A stretch of DNA of 64,000 bases from contig CAUYUJ010021071.1 in the NCBI GenBank assembly GCA_963575745.1, positions 377,818 to 441,817 of the forward strand, given 5' to 3'. This document shows positions 52,757 through 62,725 of this stretch, piece by piece. Positions within the stretch are counted from its first letter, which is position 1, and the number at the start of each line of letters is the position of its first letter. The notes beneath the pieces are model-generated. The model saw only the letters and a list, made by a program, of their open reading frames with translations, ran no database searches and had not been told where the DNA came from. Position numbers and translations under genes: made by a program. The DNA comes from Prorocentrum cordatum (lineage: Eukaryota; Sar; Dinophyceae; Prorocentrales; Prorocentraceae).

Positions 52757-53640
52757 CCAGTTCCTCTCGACAAAATTCGAGCAGCTCAAGACGACTCACG
52801 ACTCACAGCGACGGAGCTCAAGGCATTCCGCGGACTCTTGGGCGGCCTGCTGTGGCTATGTCAGACACGACTGGACGCGATTGCATATACGGTTACCATC
52901 CAGCAGAACACGACATCGGAAACTATTAAGTACATCAAGATGGCCAACACACTACTAGCTCGTGTGAAGAAGTACGCGACAAACGTGGGCTCTACTTCCC
53001 GAAGACTTCTCACCCATTTGTGATAGACACGGTGGCGGATTCAAGTGGAGCTACCTCAAGCAATTCTTACGCTCAAGAGGCAGTGCTTATCTTGTTGGGC
53101 TCGGAGAGGCGCGTGCAGGTTGTGGCAACGACATCGATTCACTACCAACAGGTGTGCGCCTCCAAGCAGAAGCTCAGCAAGTTCTGTCACATCATAGCTT
53201 CGCTGTCTCATAAGGCCACGAGGGTCTCAGGCAGCACAACACGGGCAGAGACGTTAACAGACGTAATTGACAAGGAGTTGGCTCAGATGATTGCCATGCG
53301 ACTGATGGAGTTGTTCGCACTGGGCATCCAACTTCCTCTACATGATGGCAGCACGATGCGGCAATTGATACAGATTCAATACAACGCTGAGTTCGCAATA
53401 CCAATAGTCAGTGGACAGATTGTAGAAAGTTCTTCGAGCTCAGCGTCGGCCTCAAGGGCGTACCTCAAGATCGGCATCAACGGCTGTATGTACTTTCGGT
53501 TCGAGAAGATCGGTTACGCGGCTACATCAGACGTTTCTTCTGGTGTCCTACGACGGCCATGGTGGCTGATGGGCTGACAAAGAGCATGATATCAGAGATT
53601 CTCTACGACTTGCTGAACTACTGCTACTAGCGCGTGGAAA
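52757..53640 (+). pseudogene. Connection and RNase H domain of element 3
   Basis: ATELKAFRGLLGGLLWLCQT (about 52808-52866) is the conserved entry of the connection. FVIDTVADSSGATSSNSYAQ opens RNase H with its first Asp. TRVSGSTTRAETLTDVIDKE and LAQMIAMRLMELF carry the Glu and the next helix, and RRFFWCPTTAMVADGLTKSM near 53530-53590 is the classical W-x-P-T ... ADGLTK end of copia Pol. The frame changes several times (52.79, 53.03 and 53.4 kb). Stops follow at 53630. Confidence 0.82.
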
Positions 53641-54242
53641 CCAAAGGTATCTAGTGTCTGGTGGCGACGATCGACGCTCCTGCAGTGACAGTGACCGAGG
53701 GCGACCTGATCAAGATGAAACCTTCGTGGGCAGGGTCTCCTTCGGTGTGCATGGCGGCAAGGTTACAGGACCTAGACTAAAGGCGCTGGACGGTATTGAG
53801 ATTCACTGGAGTTCGCAGGATGGCTTATGGGAGTATTTGTTTTGTGACACTCTCTGTTCGAAAAGAAGTGACGGTACTCTCAGAAGCTTGGCAGAATGGT
53901 GAGTCTCTCCGATCGTGATATCACTGCTGACCGACATAATGTACATACGGTCGGCATGCCACGGAATCATCTCCAGACTTGAGCTCGACGGACATTGTCG
54001 AACTAGTTTACGTACTCCGCATCTTTTTGGATATGGTCAATGACCCGGACGGGACGGACAAGATGGAAAGGCCGTCCGGCAACTGTTTCTTGTACTTCAA
54101 TAAGCTGTATATCGATATCTTCGTGTATCCGTAGGGTAGAATGATTGCTTTACCCAATGTAATCGGGTCCGAGGAATGGTAGCTCCACTGTTGTACTTTG
54201 ATTTGTATTGGAGGATTCCGTCTTACAAGCCAGGAGGACCAG
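53641..54242 (+). other. 3' untranslated region of element 3
   Basis: Lies between the Pol stop and the 3' LTR. A frame of 82 codons (53654-53902) has no known domain. The purine-rich CAGGAGGACCAG at 54231-54242 directly before the LTR is a candidate polypurine tract. Confidence 0.6.
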
Positions 54243-54350
54243 AGTCAGAATATAGGTAGAGAGCAGGCATGTGTATAGCAGCATGCAGAGCAGCATGGAG
54301 AGAGATGTTCGTTCCATAGACGTCTTGGGTCAAACCACCGAAAATCGGAC
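54243..54350 (+). repeat. 3' LTR of element 3
   Basis: 108 bp, same ends and length as 42711-42818, two substitutions. Confidence 0.87.
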
Positions 54351-54791
54351 GCGGTCCTCCCCCTCCCCTCCCCCTCCCCGCACTCCCCTTCCTCCCCATC
54401 CATATCCATGGCTCCCTTTCACGCGGGGCCTCTTCCGAGCACGGTGCCGCCGGACTCCAGGTCCTGACCAGCCCCCGCCGCTCCCCCCGCCCCCTCACAC
54501 TGCACCCCTCTCCTCTCCCCGCGCCTCCCAGAGCTCCGGCGGCCCGAAACATGGCGCCGCATGGTCCTCCGAGTTCGGGGGCGTGCAGGTAGGGGGCGTC
54601 CAAAGGGGGGTGAGGGCCCCATGAAATCCGGCGAGATATCGCGGCTCCAGCTATGGTATCCAAACCCCCCCAAGTCATCACCCCCCCTTGGCCGCCCCAG
54701 AAGTCAGTTCCGCCTGCGGGGGCCATCTCTGGGCCCCAGGAATAGTTACACCAGAGAGAAAACCCTACATGTGTTGAACATTAATAGGATG
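54351..54791. other. C-rich DNA right of element 3, no supported gene
   Basis: CCTCCCCCTCCCC runs followed by mixed sequence. No gene or recognisable repeat beyond C runs. No target duplication for element 3 could be identified against 42690-42710. Confidence 0.5.
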
Positions 54792-55220
54792 GACTTTGAG
54801 ATCGATTGTGATATCGATAGTGAAATCGATACAGTCGGACCGAGGCAAGAAGAACATCCCTCAAGAACATGAGACCCTCTGTCGGCCAACACAAACATAA
54901 TATCCAAGGGTACCCTCCCCAGGGTGAACACGAACATCCAACCAACACGAAGAACACTAGGGTATCTTCCCCGAACCGACCTCGCTCTGACACCTCGGTC
55001 CGATTGTAGTCGGATCGACAGTGACAACAATGGTAAGGACGATCGCGACACTGCTAGTGACGTCGACTCAGTGATATCGATAGTGAGATCGATCGTGAGA
55101 TCGCTCGTGCGATCTCTAGTGAGGTCGATTGTGAGATCGATCGTGAAATCGATTGTGAGATCGATAGCGAAATCGATAGAGGAGGTGGGTAATGAGATCG
55201 GTGGTGAGACCGATCGATAA
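54792..55220. repeat. 12-bp GTGAGATCGATN tandem repeats, array 1
   Basis: A clear 12-bp period at 55074-55205 (GTGAGATCGATC, GTGAAATCGATT, GTGAGATCGATA) with a smaller island at 54795-54835. Each unit holds the palindrome ATCGAT or GATC. The translation is a 4-residue repeat (RSIV or EIDS type) open on both strands; it is not taken as a protein. Confidence 0.9.
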
Positions 55221-55224
55221 GGAG

Positions 55225-55425
55225 ATCGACAAGGAACCCGGGAACCTGGAAACCCAGGATCCCCCGCCGCCCACCGAATTCGGCCCAGAACCAGCAACCA
55301 TAAACCCAGAACCGGGAACCGGGGAACTCGGCCGCATGCCGAAATCGGCCGGAGAATTTCGCCAAATCTTTCGACATCCGCTAGGACCCTCTCTGTGCAA
55401 GCACCGATTGGGGAAAAAACATGCC
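55225..55425. repeat. GGGAACC mosaic repeat, copy 1
   Basis: GGGAACCTGG, GGGAACCGGGGAACTCGG and a tail (AAATCGGCCGGAG, CGCCAAATCTTTCGACATCC, TGCAAGCACCGATTGGGG). The same order recurs at 56545-56745 and 57926-58182. Confidence 0.85.
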
Positions 55426-55692
55426 CAGCCAAGGATGAGGAGCCTCGTCTTGGGGGGTGGTGAGGAGTTCCAGTGGCTGGAGACTAAGACCAAGAGCAAG
55501 GCATTCGAGGCCTGAATATTTATCCATGCGGGATCCCTTGCTCCCCGCACCGATGCACAAGGAGACATTCGAAAACCTCGAATGCCCCATGGCCACATTA
55601 AGACGACGCGGGGGCAAGGACAACACCGGACCTGGACAGATCGGGGATCTCTGAGATCCGGCGGATCTGGAGGACGTAGTGGGCGCCGCGGC
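55426..55692. other. No supported gene
   Basis: Unremarkable mixed DNA, no recognised gene or repeat. Confidence 0.45.
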
Positions 55693-55762
55693 CTTCTAAG
55701 AGCGTTCTTCTCAAAGCGTTCCAGAACGCTCTGAGAGCGTTCACGAACGCTCTGGAACGATG
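55693..55762. repeat. Multiple inverted repeats of AGCGTTC / GAACGCT
   Basis: AGAGCGTTCTTCTC, AAGCGTTCCAGAACGCTC, AGAGCGTTCACGAACGCTCT and GGAACG alternate, so at least two stable hairpins (stems of 7-9 bp) are possible. It matches the smaller element at 25369-25402. Confidence 0.85.
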
Positions 55763-56307
55763 CATTCTTGACCCAGCCTAACCCGATACGTGCTTCTGAA
55801 AGCCTTTTGCCCAGTACGGACGGAAGAAACTCTGGAATGCCTCAGCAGGCCTACGTATCCCTCCGTGTCTCTCCCTGCTTCTGTCATGTAAACCTCATTT
55901 CCTCTGCCACCGTCCCTCCCGTCTGCCTGCAACCCTCCCTCATCCCTGCATCCGTCCCCGTGCGCGTCGGAATTATCAGCATGTTTTCCTTCGTGGCTTG
56001 CGCTACCGTCCTCTCGGTATATTCACACACGCGCACATACTGATCATCATGTAAACTCGCCGTCACAGGAAGTCGATGTGTCCCATTCAGAAACAACGAA
56101 GAGAAATTGTACCAGAACCGCACACGCGCAAGACTACAATCATGCGTGCGCGCGCGTGTAAAGGCATGTGATGTTTACACGGGTCCATACCCGCGCTATA
56201 AATGGGTTGTGCACGATTCGCGTACACACCAGTGTACATATACATGTACATATGCAAATACACATATTATACCTGAGAAAACCCAATCAGTGGGTGAATT
56301 GAAAATT
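55763..56307. other. No supported gene
   Basis: Mixed, less G+C-rich DNA with a TACATATACATGTACATATG palindromic patch near 56238-56257. No gene recognised. Confidence 0.5.
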
Positions 56308-56545
56308 GATACTATGGATCTTGAGATCGATTGTGAGATCGATAATGAGATCAATAGTGAAATCGATCATGCGGACGATTGTAAGGTCGATCGTGAGACC
56401 GAGAGTGAAATCGATTCGATGAGATCGATAATGAGATCGATCGCGAGATCGCTCATTCGATCTCTAGTGAGAGCGATAGTGAGATCGATTGTGATCGATG
56501 GTGAGATCGATCGAGAAATCGGTAATGAGATCGATGGTGAGACCG
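56308..56545. repeat. 12-bp GTGAGATCGATN tandem repeats, array 2
   Basis: About 18 units of 12 bp with small indels. It is followed by GACCGATCGATAAG and then the GGGAACC mosaic, exactly the order seen at array 1. Confidence 0.9.
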
Positions 56546-56804
56546 ATCGATAAGAAGATCGACCAAGACCCTGGGAACCGGGGAACCTCGCCGCCCTCCG
56601 AAATCGGCCCGGAACCTGGAACCGGGAACCCGGGAACACTGAACCGGGAACCCGGGAACCCAGCGTGCGACCAAAATCGGCGGGGCACTGTCGCCAAATC
56701 CTTCAACATCCGCGAGAAATCCTTCAATGCAAGCACTGATTGGGGAATGAGATCCGTAATGAACTCGACAGTGAGATCGGTAGTGAGATCGATAGTCAAA
56801 AGAG
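56546..56804. repeat. GGGAACC mosaic repeat, copy 2, with a short third GATCG patch
   Basis: GGGAACCGGGGAACCTCG, GGGAACCCGGGAAC words, then AAATCGGCGGGGCACTGTCG, CAACATCCGCGAGAAATCC and TGCAAGCACTGATTGGGGAA. A short run of GTGAGATCG units (56770-56797) ends at the MITE-like element. Confidence 0.85.
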
Positions 56805-57922
56805 AGCGTGATCCAGCGTGATCCACCGCCGCTTTACTGTGGAAATTTCCCCCCCCCCTTCCTCTGGAACCCGGGGGTCCCCCCCCCCCCTCCGAAAATC
56901 CCCCCCTGCTGCCCCCCCCCCCCCCCCCCCCCTCCCCTCCTCGAAAACCGGGGGGGTCACTACCGGTTCGAACCCCCCCCCCCCTCGAAAACCGGAGGGG
57001 GGGTCACTACCGGTTCGAACCCCTCCCCACCCCCCCCCTCACCGCCAGCAAACGACTCCCGGTCCCTACCACCGTCCGCACCACATCCCCCACTGTTGTT
57101 CCCAGCACCACTGTCCTCACCACCACTGTCCCCACTGGTTCCACCACCGTCCCTACTGTCCCCACCAGTGCCCCCACCACTGTCGCACTGTCCCCACTGT
57201 CCCCACCACTGTTCCCACCACGGTTCCACTCTCCCCACTTTCTCCACGGCCCCAACCACTGCCCGACTATCCCCACTGTCCCCACTGTCCCACTGACTCC
57301 TCCGCTGTCCCACTGAGCTGTCCCACTGTTCCCACCACTGTCCCCACTGTCCCCACCACTGTCCCCACTGTACCTCTGTCCCATTGTCCCACCGCCGTCC
57401 TCCCCACCGCCTTCACCACTGTCCCCACCACCACTGTGCCCTCCACGGTCCCACTGTTCCCACCACATTCCCACTGTCCCCACACCACTGTCCCGACCAC
57501 CACCGTCCCCACCACTGCCCCACTGTCCCCACTGTTCCCACCATTGTCCTCACCACTGTCCCCACCACTACCGTCCCCACCACCGTCCCACTGTCCCCAC
57601 CACTGTCCCGCTGTCCCCTCACCACTGCCCCCACCACCACCGTCCCCACCACTGTCCGCACCCTCCCCCGGTTTTGGAGGGGGGGGGGGTTCGAACCGGA
57701 AGTGACCCCCCCCCCGGCTTTCGAGGCAGAGGGGGGGTTCGAACCGGCAGTGACCCCCCCCCCTTTCATGATGGACTGGGGGGGGGGCCCGGGGGGGGGA
57801 GGGTTCGAACTGGTAGTGACCCCCCCCGGTTTTCCGGAGGGAGGGGGGGGGGGGGGGGAGGGGTTCGAACCGGTAGTGACCCCCCCCCGATTTTCCGCCA
57901 GCAGCGGTAAACACGCTCTTTC
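56805..57922 (+). mobile_element. MITE-like element, copy A (1.1 kb, terminal inverted repeats, minisatellite core)
   Basis: The left end AGCGTGATCCACCGCCGC (repeated once as AGCGTGATCC) and the right end, read inverted, AAAGAGCGTGTTTACCGCTG are related terminal inverted repeats of about 30 bp ending in GGAAA. Inside come C runs with GGGTCACTACCGGTTCGAACC cassettes (near 56952 and 57006), a core of about 600 bp of CCCCACCACTGT / CCCCACTGT units (57080-57660), and four inverted cassettes (57690-57890). No coding capacity is supported: frames are Pro/His/Thr or Gly/Val/Asp repeats. Copy B at 58470-59300 has the same design in reverse orientation. Confidence 0.75.
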
Positions 57923-58182
57923 ATAATTAACCATCGGCCCGGAACCAATTATTAGGAACCCGGGAACCTGGAACTGGGAACCCGGGAACCAATGAGATCC
58001 GTGATCAAGTCGACAGTGAGATCGGTAATGAACCATCGGCCCGGAACAGATGACCAAAAACCTGGGAACCTGGGAACCCAGAGGCGGGAACCCGGGAACC
58101 CAGCGTGCCACCAAAATCGGCGAGGCGCTGTCGCCAACTCTAGCAACATCCGCGAGGACCCTTCAGTGCAAGCACTGATTGG
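57923..58182. repeat. GGGAACC mosaic repeat, copy 3
   Basis: GGGAACCCGGGAACCTGG, CATCGGCCCGGAAC twice, then AAATCGGCGAGGCGCTGTCG, CAACATCCGCGAGGACCC and TGCAAGCACTGATTGGGGAA. It lacks a long 12-bp array, keeping only a short GATCG patch near 58000-58025. Confidence 0.85.
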
Positions 58183-58186
58183 GGAA

Positions 58187-58469
58187 CATATGCACATACA
58201 AATACAAATGCATAAACATATACATATACATGTACAAGTACATATACATAATTACATAAACAAACACATATACATAGACATACACATATACATATACATA
58301 CAAATACATACACATAGACTTGTAACTATACATGGACATGCATATGTATATACATGCATACATGCATATATGCATACATACAGACATACATACATACATA
58401 CAGACATACATACAGACATACAGACATACAAACATGCATACATACATATATACATAGACACATATATAC
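58187..58469. repeat. CATA / CAGACATA microsatellite
   Basis: About 280 bp of ACATACA units with CAGACATA and CATGCATA variants, ending at the terminus of MITE-like copy B. Confidence 0.95.
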
Positions 58470-59300
58470 GAAAGAGCGTGTTCTACCGCTGCTAGCGGAA
58501 AACCGGGGGGGGTCACTACCGGTTCGAACCCCTCCCCCCCCCCCCCCTCTGGAAAACCAGGGGGGGTCACTACTGGTTCGAACCCCTCCCCCCCCCCCCT
58601 CAGTTCATCATGAAAAGGGAGGAGCTCGAAAACCGGGGGGGGTCACTACCGGTTCGAACCCCCCCCCCCTCGAAAACCGAGGGGGGGTGCGGACAGTGGT
58701 GGGGACGGTGGTGGTGGGGACAGTGGTGAGGGGACAGCGGGACAGTGGTGGGGACAGTGGGACAGTGGTGGGGACGGTAGTGGTGGGGACAATGGTGAGG
58801 ACAATGGTGGGAACAGTGGGGACAGTGGGACAGTGGTGGGGACGGTGGTGGTGGGGACAGTGGTGTGGGGACAGTGGGAATGTGGTGGAAACAGTAGGAC
58901 AGTGGAGGGTACAGTGGTGGTGGGGACAGTGGTGAAGGCGGTGGCGAGGACGGCGGTGGGACAATGGGACAGAGGTACAGTGGGGACAGTGGTGGGGACA
59001 GTGGGGACAGTGGTGGGAACAGTGGGACAGCTCAGTGGTTCGAACCGGTAGTGACCCCCCCCTCCGGTTTTCGAGGGGGGGGGGGGGTTCGAACCGGTAG
59101 TGTCCCCCCTCGGTTTTCGAGCTCGAGGGGGGGGGGGGGTTAGGGGAGGGGGGGGGTTTTGCCGGGGGAAGGGGGGGGAGGGGGGGGGGGGGGGGTTCCA
59201 GCATGGGGGGGGGGATTTTCGGAGGGGGGGGGGAACCCCGGGCTCCGGAGGAAAAGGGCGGCAATTTTCCACAGTAAAGCGGCGGTGGATCACACTCTCG
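58470..59300 (-). mobile_element. MITE-like element, copy B (0.83 kb), inverted relative to copy A
   Basis: The left end GAAAGAGCGTGTTCTACCGC matches the right end of copy A inverted. The right end, read inverted, CGAGAGTGTGATCCACCGCC then GCTTTACTGTGGAAAA matches the left end of copy A. The interior has GGGTCACTACCGGTTCGAACC cassettes (58507-58680), a GGGGACAGTGGTGG minisatellite (58690-59030) and more cassettes. (CATA)n lies on the left and (TA)n on the right. No gene. Confidence 0.75.
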
Positions 59301-59301
59301 C

Positions 59302-59332
<31 letters not shown>

Positions 59333-59387
59333 GATACATACATACAAACATACAAACATACATACAAACAGACAGACAGACAGACAG

Positions 59388-59426
<39 letters not shown>

Positions 59427-59447
59427 CACATATCTATATATCTATAT
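59301..59447. repeat. (TA)n, (ACAA/ACAT)n, (CAGA)n, (CA)n compound microsatellite
   Basis: Successive blocks of TATATA, CATACAAA, CAGACAGA, CACACA and TATATA. Confidence 0.95.
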
Positions 59448-59744
59448 TGTATCTATGAACGTCGCAAGAAAGGCCACAGGACAATGCGTGCCACTGAACG
59501 CCGAATAACTTAAGTTGTCGGCCAGCCAATGGACTTTCCATAAGCTCGCACACATCCTCCCGTGGCCAACGCGCGCGAGTGCCCTCGACGCCGGGCCCCC
59601 TTCCGAGCTTCGTTGTCGAAAGCGTCGAAAACTGCAACTTCTCGAACAGGAATCTGTACAAAGCGGCTGGGATTCAGACAGATCTCCACCCAGCCCCTCT
59701 GCCTTAGGGAATCGCAGAGGTGGCCGAGAAGGGCAAGGCGAGCC
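59448..59744. other. Probable 3' flank of the LINE relic, no supported gene
   Basis: No recognised gene or repeat. It may include the 3' untranslated end of the LINE, but no tail or target duplication is evident. Confidence 0.4.
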
Positions 59745-60336
59745 TCAAAGACAGTCTAGCAGACTGGGCAGGCGCCGCTCGCAGCAGTGTAGAATCTCCG
59801 AAAGCACTTTCTCACCGCACTTGATCCGGCGGCGCTGTGCGATCTGCTCTCGGGCGCGGGGAGCCACGCCGCAAGCATCGCATCGACACTTCCGGCTCGC
59901 AGCATCATCGTCCAGGCTGGCGGCCCGAACGTCGCAAATCGAATCGACGAAGTGCACAGGCGGCGCACTCTGCTTCCATCTCAGCTGGTCTGAGAAGATA
60001 AAGTCGGCGCGCGCTGCCAGGTCCAAGTCGGGATCGGGCAGCGGGCTACGTCGGGCGACGAGATTTTGCGCGCGCCTCATATCTTCCCGGATCAGGCGAA
60101 GCCATCTCGATCGGATCTCGCGACGCCGCTGCCGAAGGAGAGCTAACAAAGCGGGGTGCTGGTCTCTGCGCAAGACGTTCGCGCATGTGAACGCAGTCTA
60201 AAGCAGGCACCCGGACTCGAGCGCAGGATTCAATATCACTCTCACACGGGCCACCGGCACGCATGGCGCCGCGCAGGCGTCGCATGCCACGCATGTACAC
60301 ATCGCGCGAACTCGCGAGAAATTGTTTGGCGGGCAC
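59745..60336 (-). pseudogene. C-terminal region of the LINE ORF with Cys/His motif
   Basis: The frames 60336-60046 and 60173-59745 follow the RT. The latter has RKCRCDACGVAPRAREQIAQ then RRRIKCG, a CxxC followed by a position where the usual His is Gln; LINE ORFs often end in such a CxxC...H...C finger. The upstream part is Arg-rich and helical (LLRQRRREIRSRWLRLIRED). Confidence 0.55.
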
Positions 60337-60351
60337 AACAACGCGGAGATT

Positions 60352-61925
60352 CTACAGCAGCCTGGACATAACCAGAGTCTGGAACATCCAGCGACGATTG
60401 ACCGCGAGCGGCGCATGCGCAGCCGAAGCTCGTTTCCGGCGACCGTGCGCGAGCGGGACAATCGAGCCGGAAAGGGAAATTTCACCTCCAAGGCGTTCGC
60501 ATTCCGTAACAATGCCAAACAAATCTGGCGAGCCAGGTACCTGGATGACCGGAGAGGCGCTGGGGCTCGGTCTGCCAGCTCTCAGGCGCGCAGCGGCGCC
60601 ATCACCCCTGTACTGGATGAGCGCCTCTGTCTTCCCGAGGCTCCAACTGATTTCAAGATTCAAGACATAGAGGAAACCCTGCGCCGCGCGCAAGAGCTCG
60701 TCAATGGCTGAATCCAATGCCTCGGGAGACCGAACAAGCAGGAGCAGGCCGGCATCATCCACGAAAGCTGCATCCAGTACAGGCCGGCGCCCGTGTTCGC
60801 CGCCAGCGCCGGGGGCCGCTCGCGCCCACGGTGGCAGGGAATCGCTGGCCGGCGACAGCGCTATCGTAGCCTCTAGGAACACATCGAAAATCACATGCAT
60901 TGCGACGCTAAACGTGGAATCGCAGATGCAAACTCCGCACTTGCGCCCTTGCCCCCCCCCAGCCCGGGTCGCCGCCGCATCGCCTGCCCCCCCCGTAGCT
61001 GAACCAAAAATGCGCGCACGTTCTTCAGCGGGCGCGCGGCCCCAGGGGGCGCGCCCCGCTGCTCGGACAGGAAGCCGCGCGCAGCTGCACACTTGGCAAC
61101 CCAACCCGCCTGGCACGGCTGAAGCCCATCGGAGGCGAGGCGCTCGCGAGGGTCATCGGCCCCGGGCTGGCCCTCCCACAGCGACCCCCCCGACGATCCG
61201 GTCGAACGCCGTCGCAAGATCCATGGGCAAGACGAAGCTGCACAGGCGGTCGGAGGCAGCACATTCCAGAGCCTCCAGGACCAGGCGCGTCGCGAAGTCC
61301 GCGCCGCGCTCGCGCGCTGCCCCGCGCTGCGCCCGGGCTGGCGAGCCGCGCGCGCGGGCATCGCGGACTCGGCTAAGTGCTGTCTCAGCCCTTTGGGCAA
61401 ATGGTCTTCGAAAATGACGCCCCGCGAGTCGTTGCAGACAGCGCGATCGCCCTCGCTCTGAAAGAAATCCTGCGCGCGCCCGCCGGGCCACGCGACGGGC
61501 GGGCGCTCTCACTTGATCGCGCCATTATAGAGCTCGGCGGCGAGCGGTTCCATCACAAGGGCAGTGGCCACAAGGAACTCGGCAGGAAGGCCGCCCAGAC
61601 CCACCCCACTGTTGCGCCCCAAGCGCGTCCTAGCGTTGACAGTGTCCTGCTCCGCCACGGCGCGGGGGCCCGCGATTGGGATTTCGCGGGGCCGGGCGCG
61701 CAGCTCTTCCGCGGTAACGGATCGGCCGCGGAACGCGTCTCTGTAGTGCTCCTGCCACCTCTGCTGCCGCTCAGCCCCAGCGGTCGCGAGTTCGCCGTTC
61801 AGCTGCAGCGCCGGGCGCGGGGCAGAGGACGGACTGGCGCCGCCGAAAGAGCGGGCGATGCTCTGACGCGGGCCAATCTCATTACCTAGTCGCCCACCGA
61901 CCAAAATCCTAAATCGGGAGAACAT
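60352..61925 (-). pseudogene. LINE reverse transcriptase, frameshifted
   Basis: The frame 61925-61509 has ERQQRWQEHYRDAFRGR and GLGGLPAEFLVATALVMEPL, the (K)G-x-D-G-(L/I)-P-x-E segment typical of LINE RT fingers. The next frames give DFATRLVLEALECAA then SFVLPMDLATAFDRIVGG, motif A with its Asp. The frame 61116-60352 has LDAAFVDDAGLLLLV (FVDD at 60754-60765, motif C) and SWSLGKTEALIQYRG, the GKT(E/K) block after the palm. The catalytic aspartates persist although the frame is broken. Function when intact: target-primed reverse transcription. Confidence 0.75.
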
Positions 61926-62539
61926 AAATTACACATATATTCATATCCCCAAATCCATAAAACAGAACGATGTCATATTAATGGGGCGGGCGGGGCGAGC
62001 GGGGGCGGCGAAGCTGAGTGGATGGGGGCGAAGGAATTGCAATAACCATTGCACACTACAATTACTATAATTACAGCTCCGGTCGGAGTGGGGGTCTCGG
62101 AACGGCGAAAACCATCGACGCGGTCGGCCCGTATCAAAAGGACGCGCGATAACGATGCAAGGGCCTCGGGCGCCCATCTCGAAGCTTCTCGAGCGGGGCG
62201 CGGCCAGCGAAAGTAGCCAAGGATGGACTGTGGAGGCAAGGATGCAAGGGTGCCCTTGGGAAAAGTGCCCACCCTTACTACGCGGGGGCGGAGGGGTGGG
62301 GGGTCGCGGAACGGCAAAAGCCATTGATACAGCACCGTGTGGATGGGGGGATTTGACGTTAGATATCCGCGGCACCATTATATTATCACTCTCCTTCAGG
62401 AGCGGCTTCTTCCACGCCGCGATTCTTGATGACGCGCGGCCAATCGCCGAGCAGGCCCCGCAAACGACGGTAGAAAGCGAGCCTGAAAAGCCATCGCGAC
62501 AGTCTCAGGGGAAACAATGTTTTGGGGCTCTTGAAACCT
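61926..62539. other. No supported gene; two related CGGAACGGC(A/G)AAA words
   Basis: GGGTCTCGGAACGGCGAAAA near 62090 and GGGTCGCGGAACGGCAAAAG near 62302 begin two loosely similar segments of about 60 bp. No gene recognised. Confidence 0.5.
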
Positions 62540-62725
62540 TCTTGAAAGTCATCTGGAATGCGCCTTGGGCTGTTTAAGGGCCTGGTTGGACCGTTTCGAG
62601 GCCATCACAGGCCATATTTCAACTTGTTCGGGCGGTCCTGGGATCTTTTGGTCGCTCTTGAGCTGCCTTCAGAGCGTGTTTTCGGGCGTCTTGGAGCTGC
62701 CCCGGAGCTCATCGGAGGGTGCCGA
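62540..62725 (-). repeat. Helical-phase repeat block in opposite orientation
   Basis: The minus strand reads TCCAAGACGCCCGAAAACAC, CCAAAAGATCC, CCAAGGCGC and TTTCAAGAAGG at about 10-11 bp steps. It is degenerate and the only copy seen in this orientation. It precedes the second satellite array, just as the block at 21166-21320 precedes the first. Confidence 0.6.

Larger units (their letters stand above)
42711..54350 (+). mobile_element. Copia-like LTR retrotransposon, element 3, with methyltransferase-like and dUTPase domains
   Basis: Two 108-bp direct repeats (42711-42818, 54243-54350) differ at only 2 positions. The left repeat is followed by the primer-binding word TGGTAGCGGAGCTG. Inside, plus-strand domains run in copia order: Gag with zinc knuckle, protease, methyltransferase-like domain, dUTPase, small Cys motif, integrase, RT with intact YVDD, RNase H. 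Pol is interrupted at 45896-46690 by a 795-bp insertion and by several frameshifts. Base composition is visibly less G+C-rich than the DNA around it. Total length is 11.6 kb including the insertion. The LTR ends are AGTC...GGAC rather than TG...CA, so the exact LTR edges could shift by a few bases. Confidence 0.9.
59745..61925 (-). mobile_element. LINE-type (non-LTR) retrotransposon relic, minus strand
   Basis: Four minus-strand frames give the RT of a non-LTR element in order: 61925-61509 (fingers), 61512-61153 (motif A), 61116-60352 (motif C) and 60336-59745 (C-terminal region with a Cys/His motif). Neither an endonuclease domain nor LTRs were found, so the 5' part is missing, as is common for LINEs. 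Frameshifts separate all parts. Confidence 0.7.

Noticed and set aside
56945-59110. tRNA genes suggested by GGTTCGAACC B-box-like words
   Set aside because: No A box, acceptor stem or cloverleaf could be found around any copy; the word is embedded in G and C runs.
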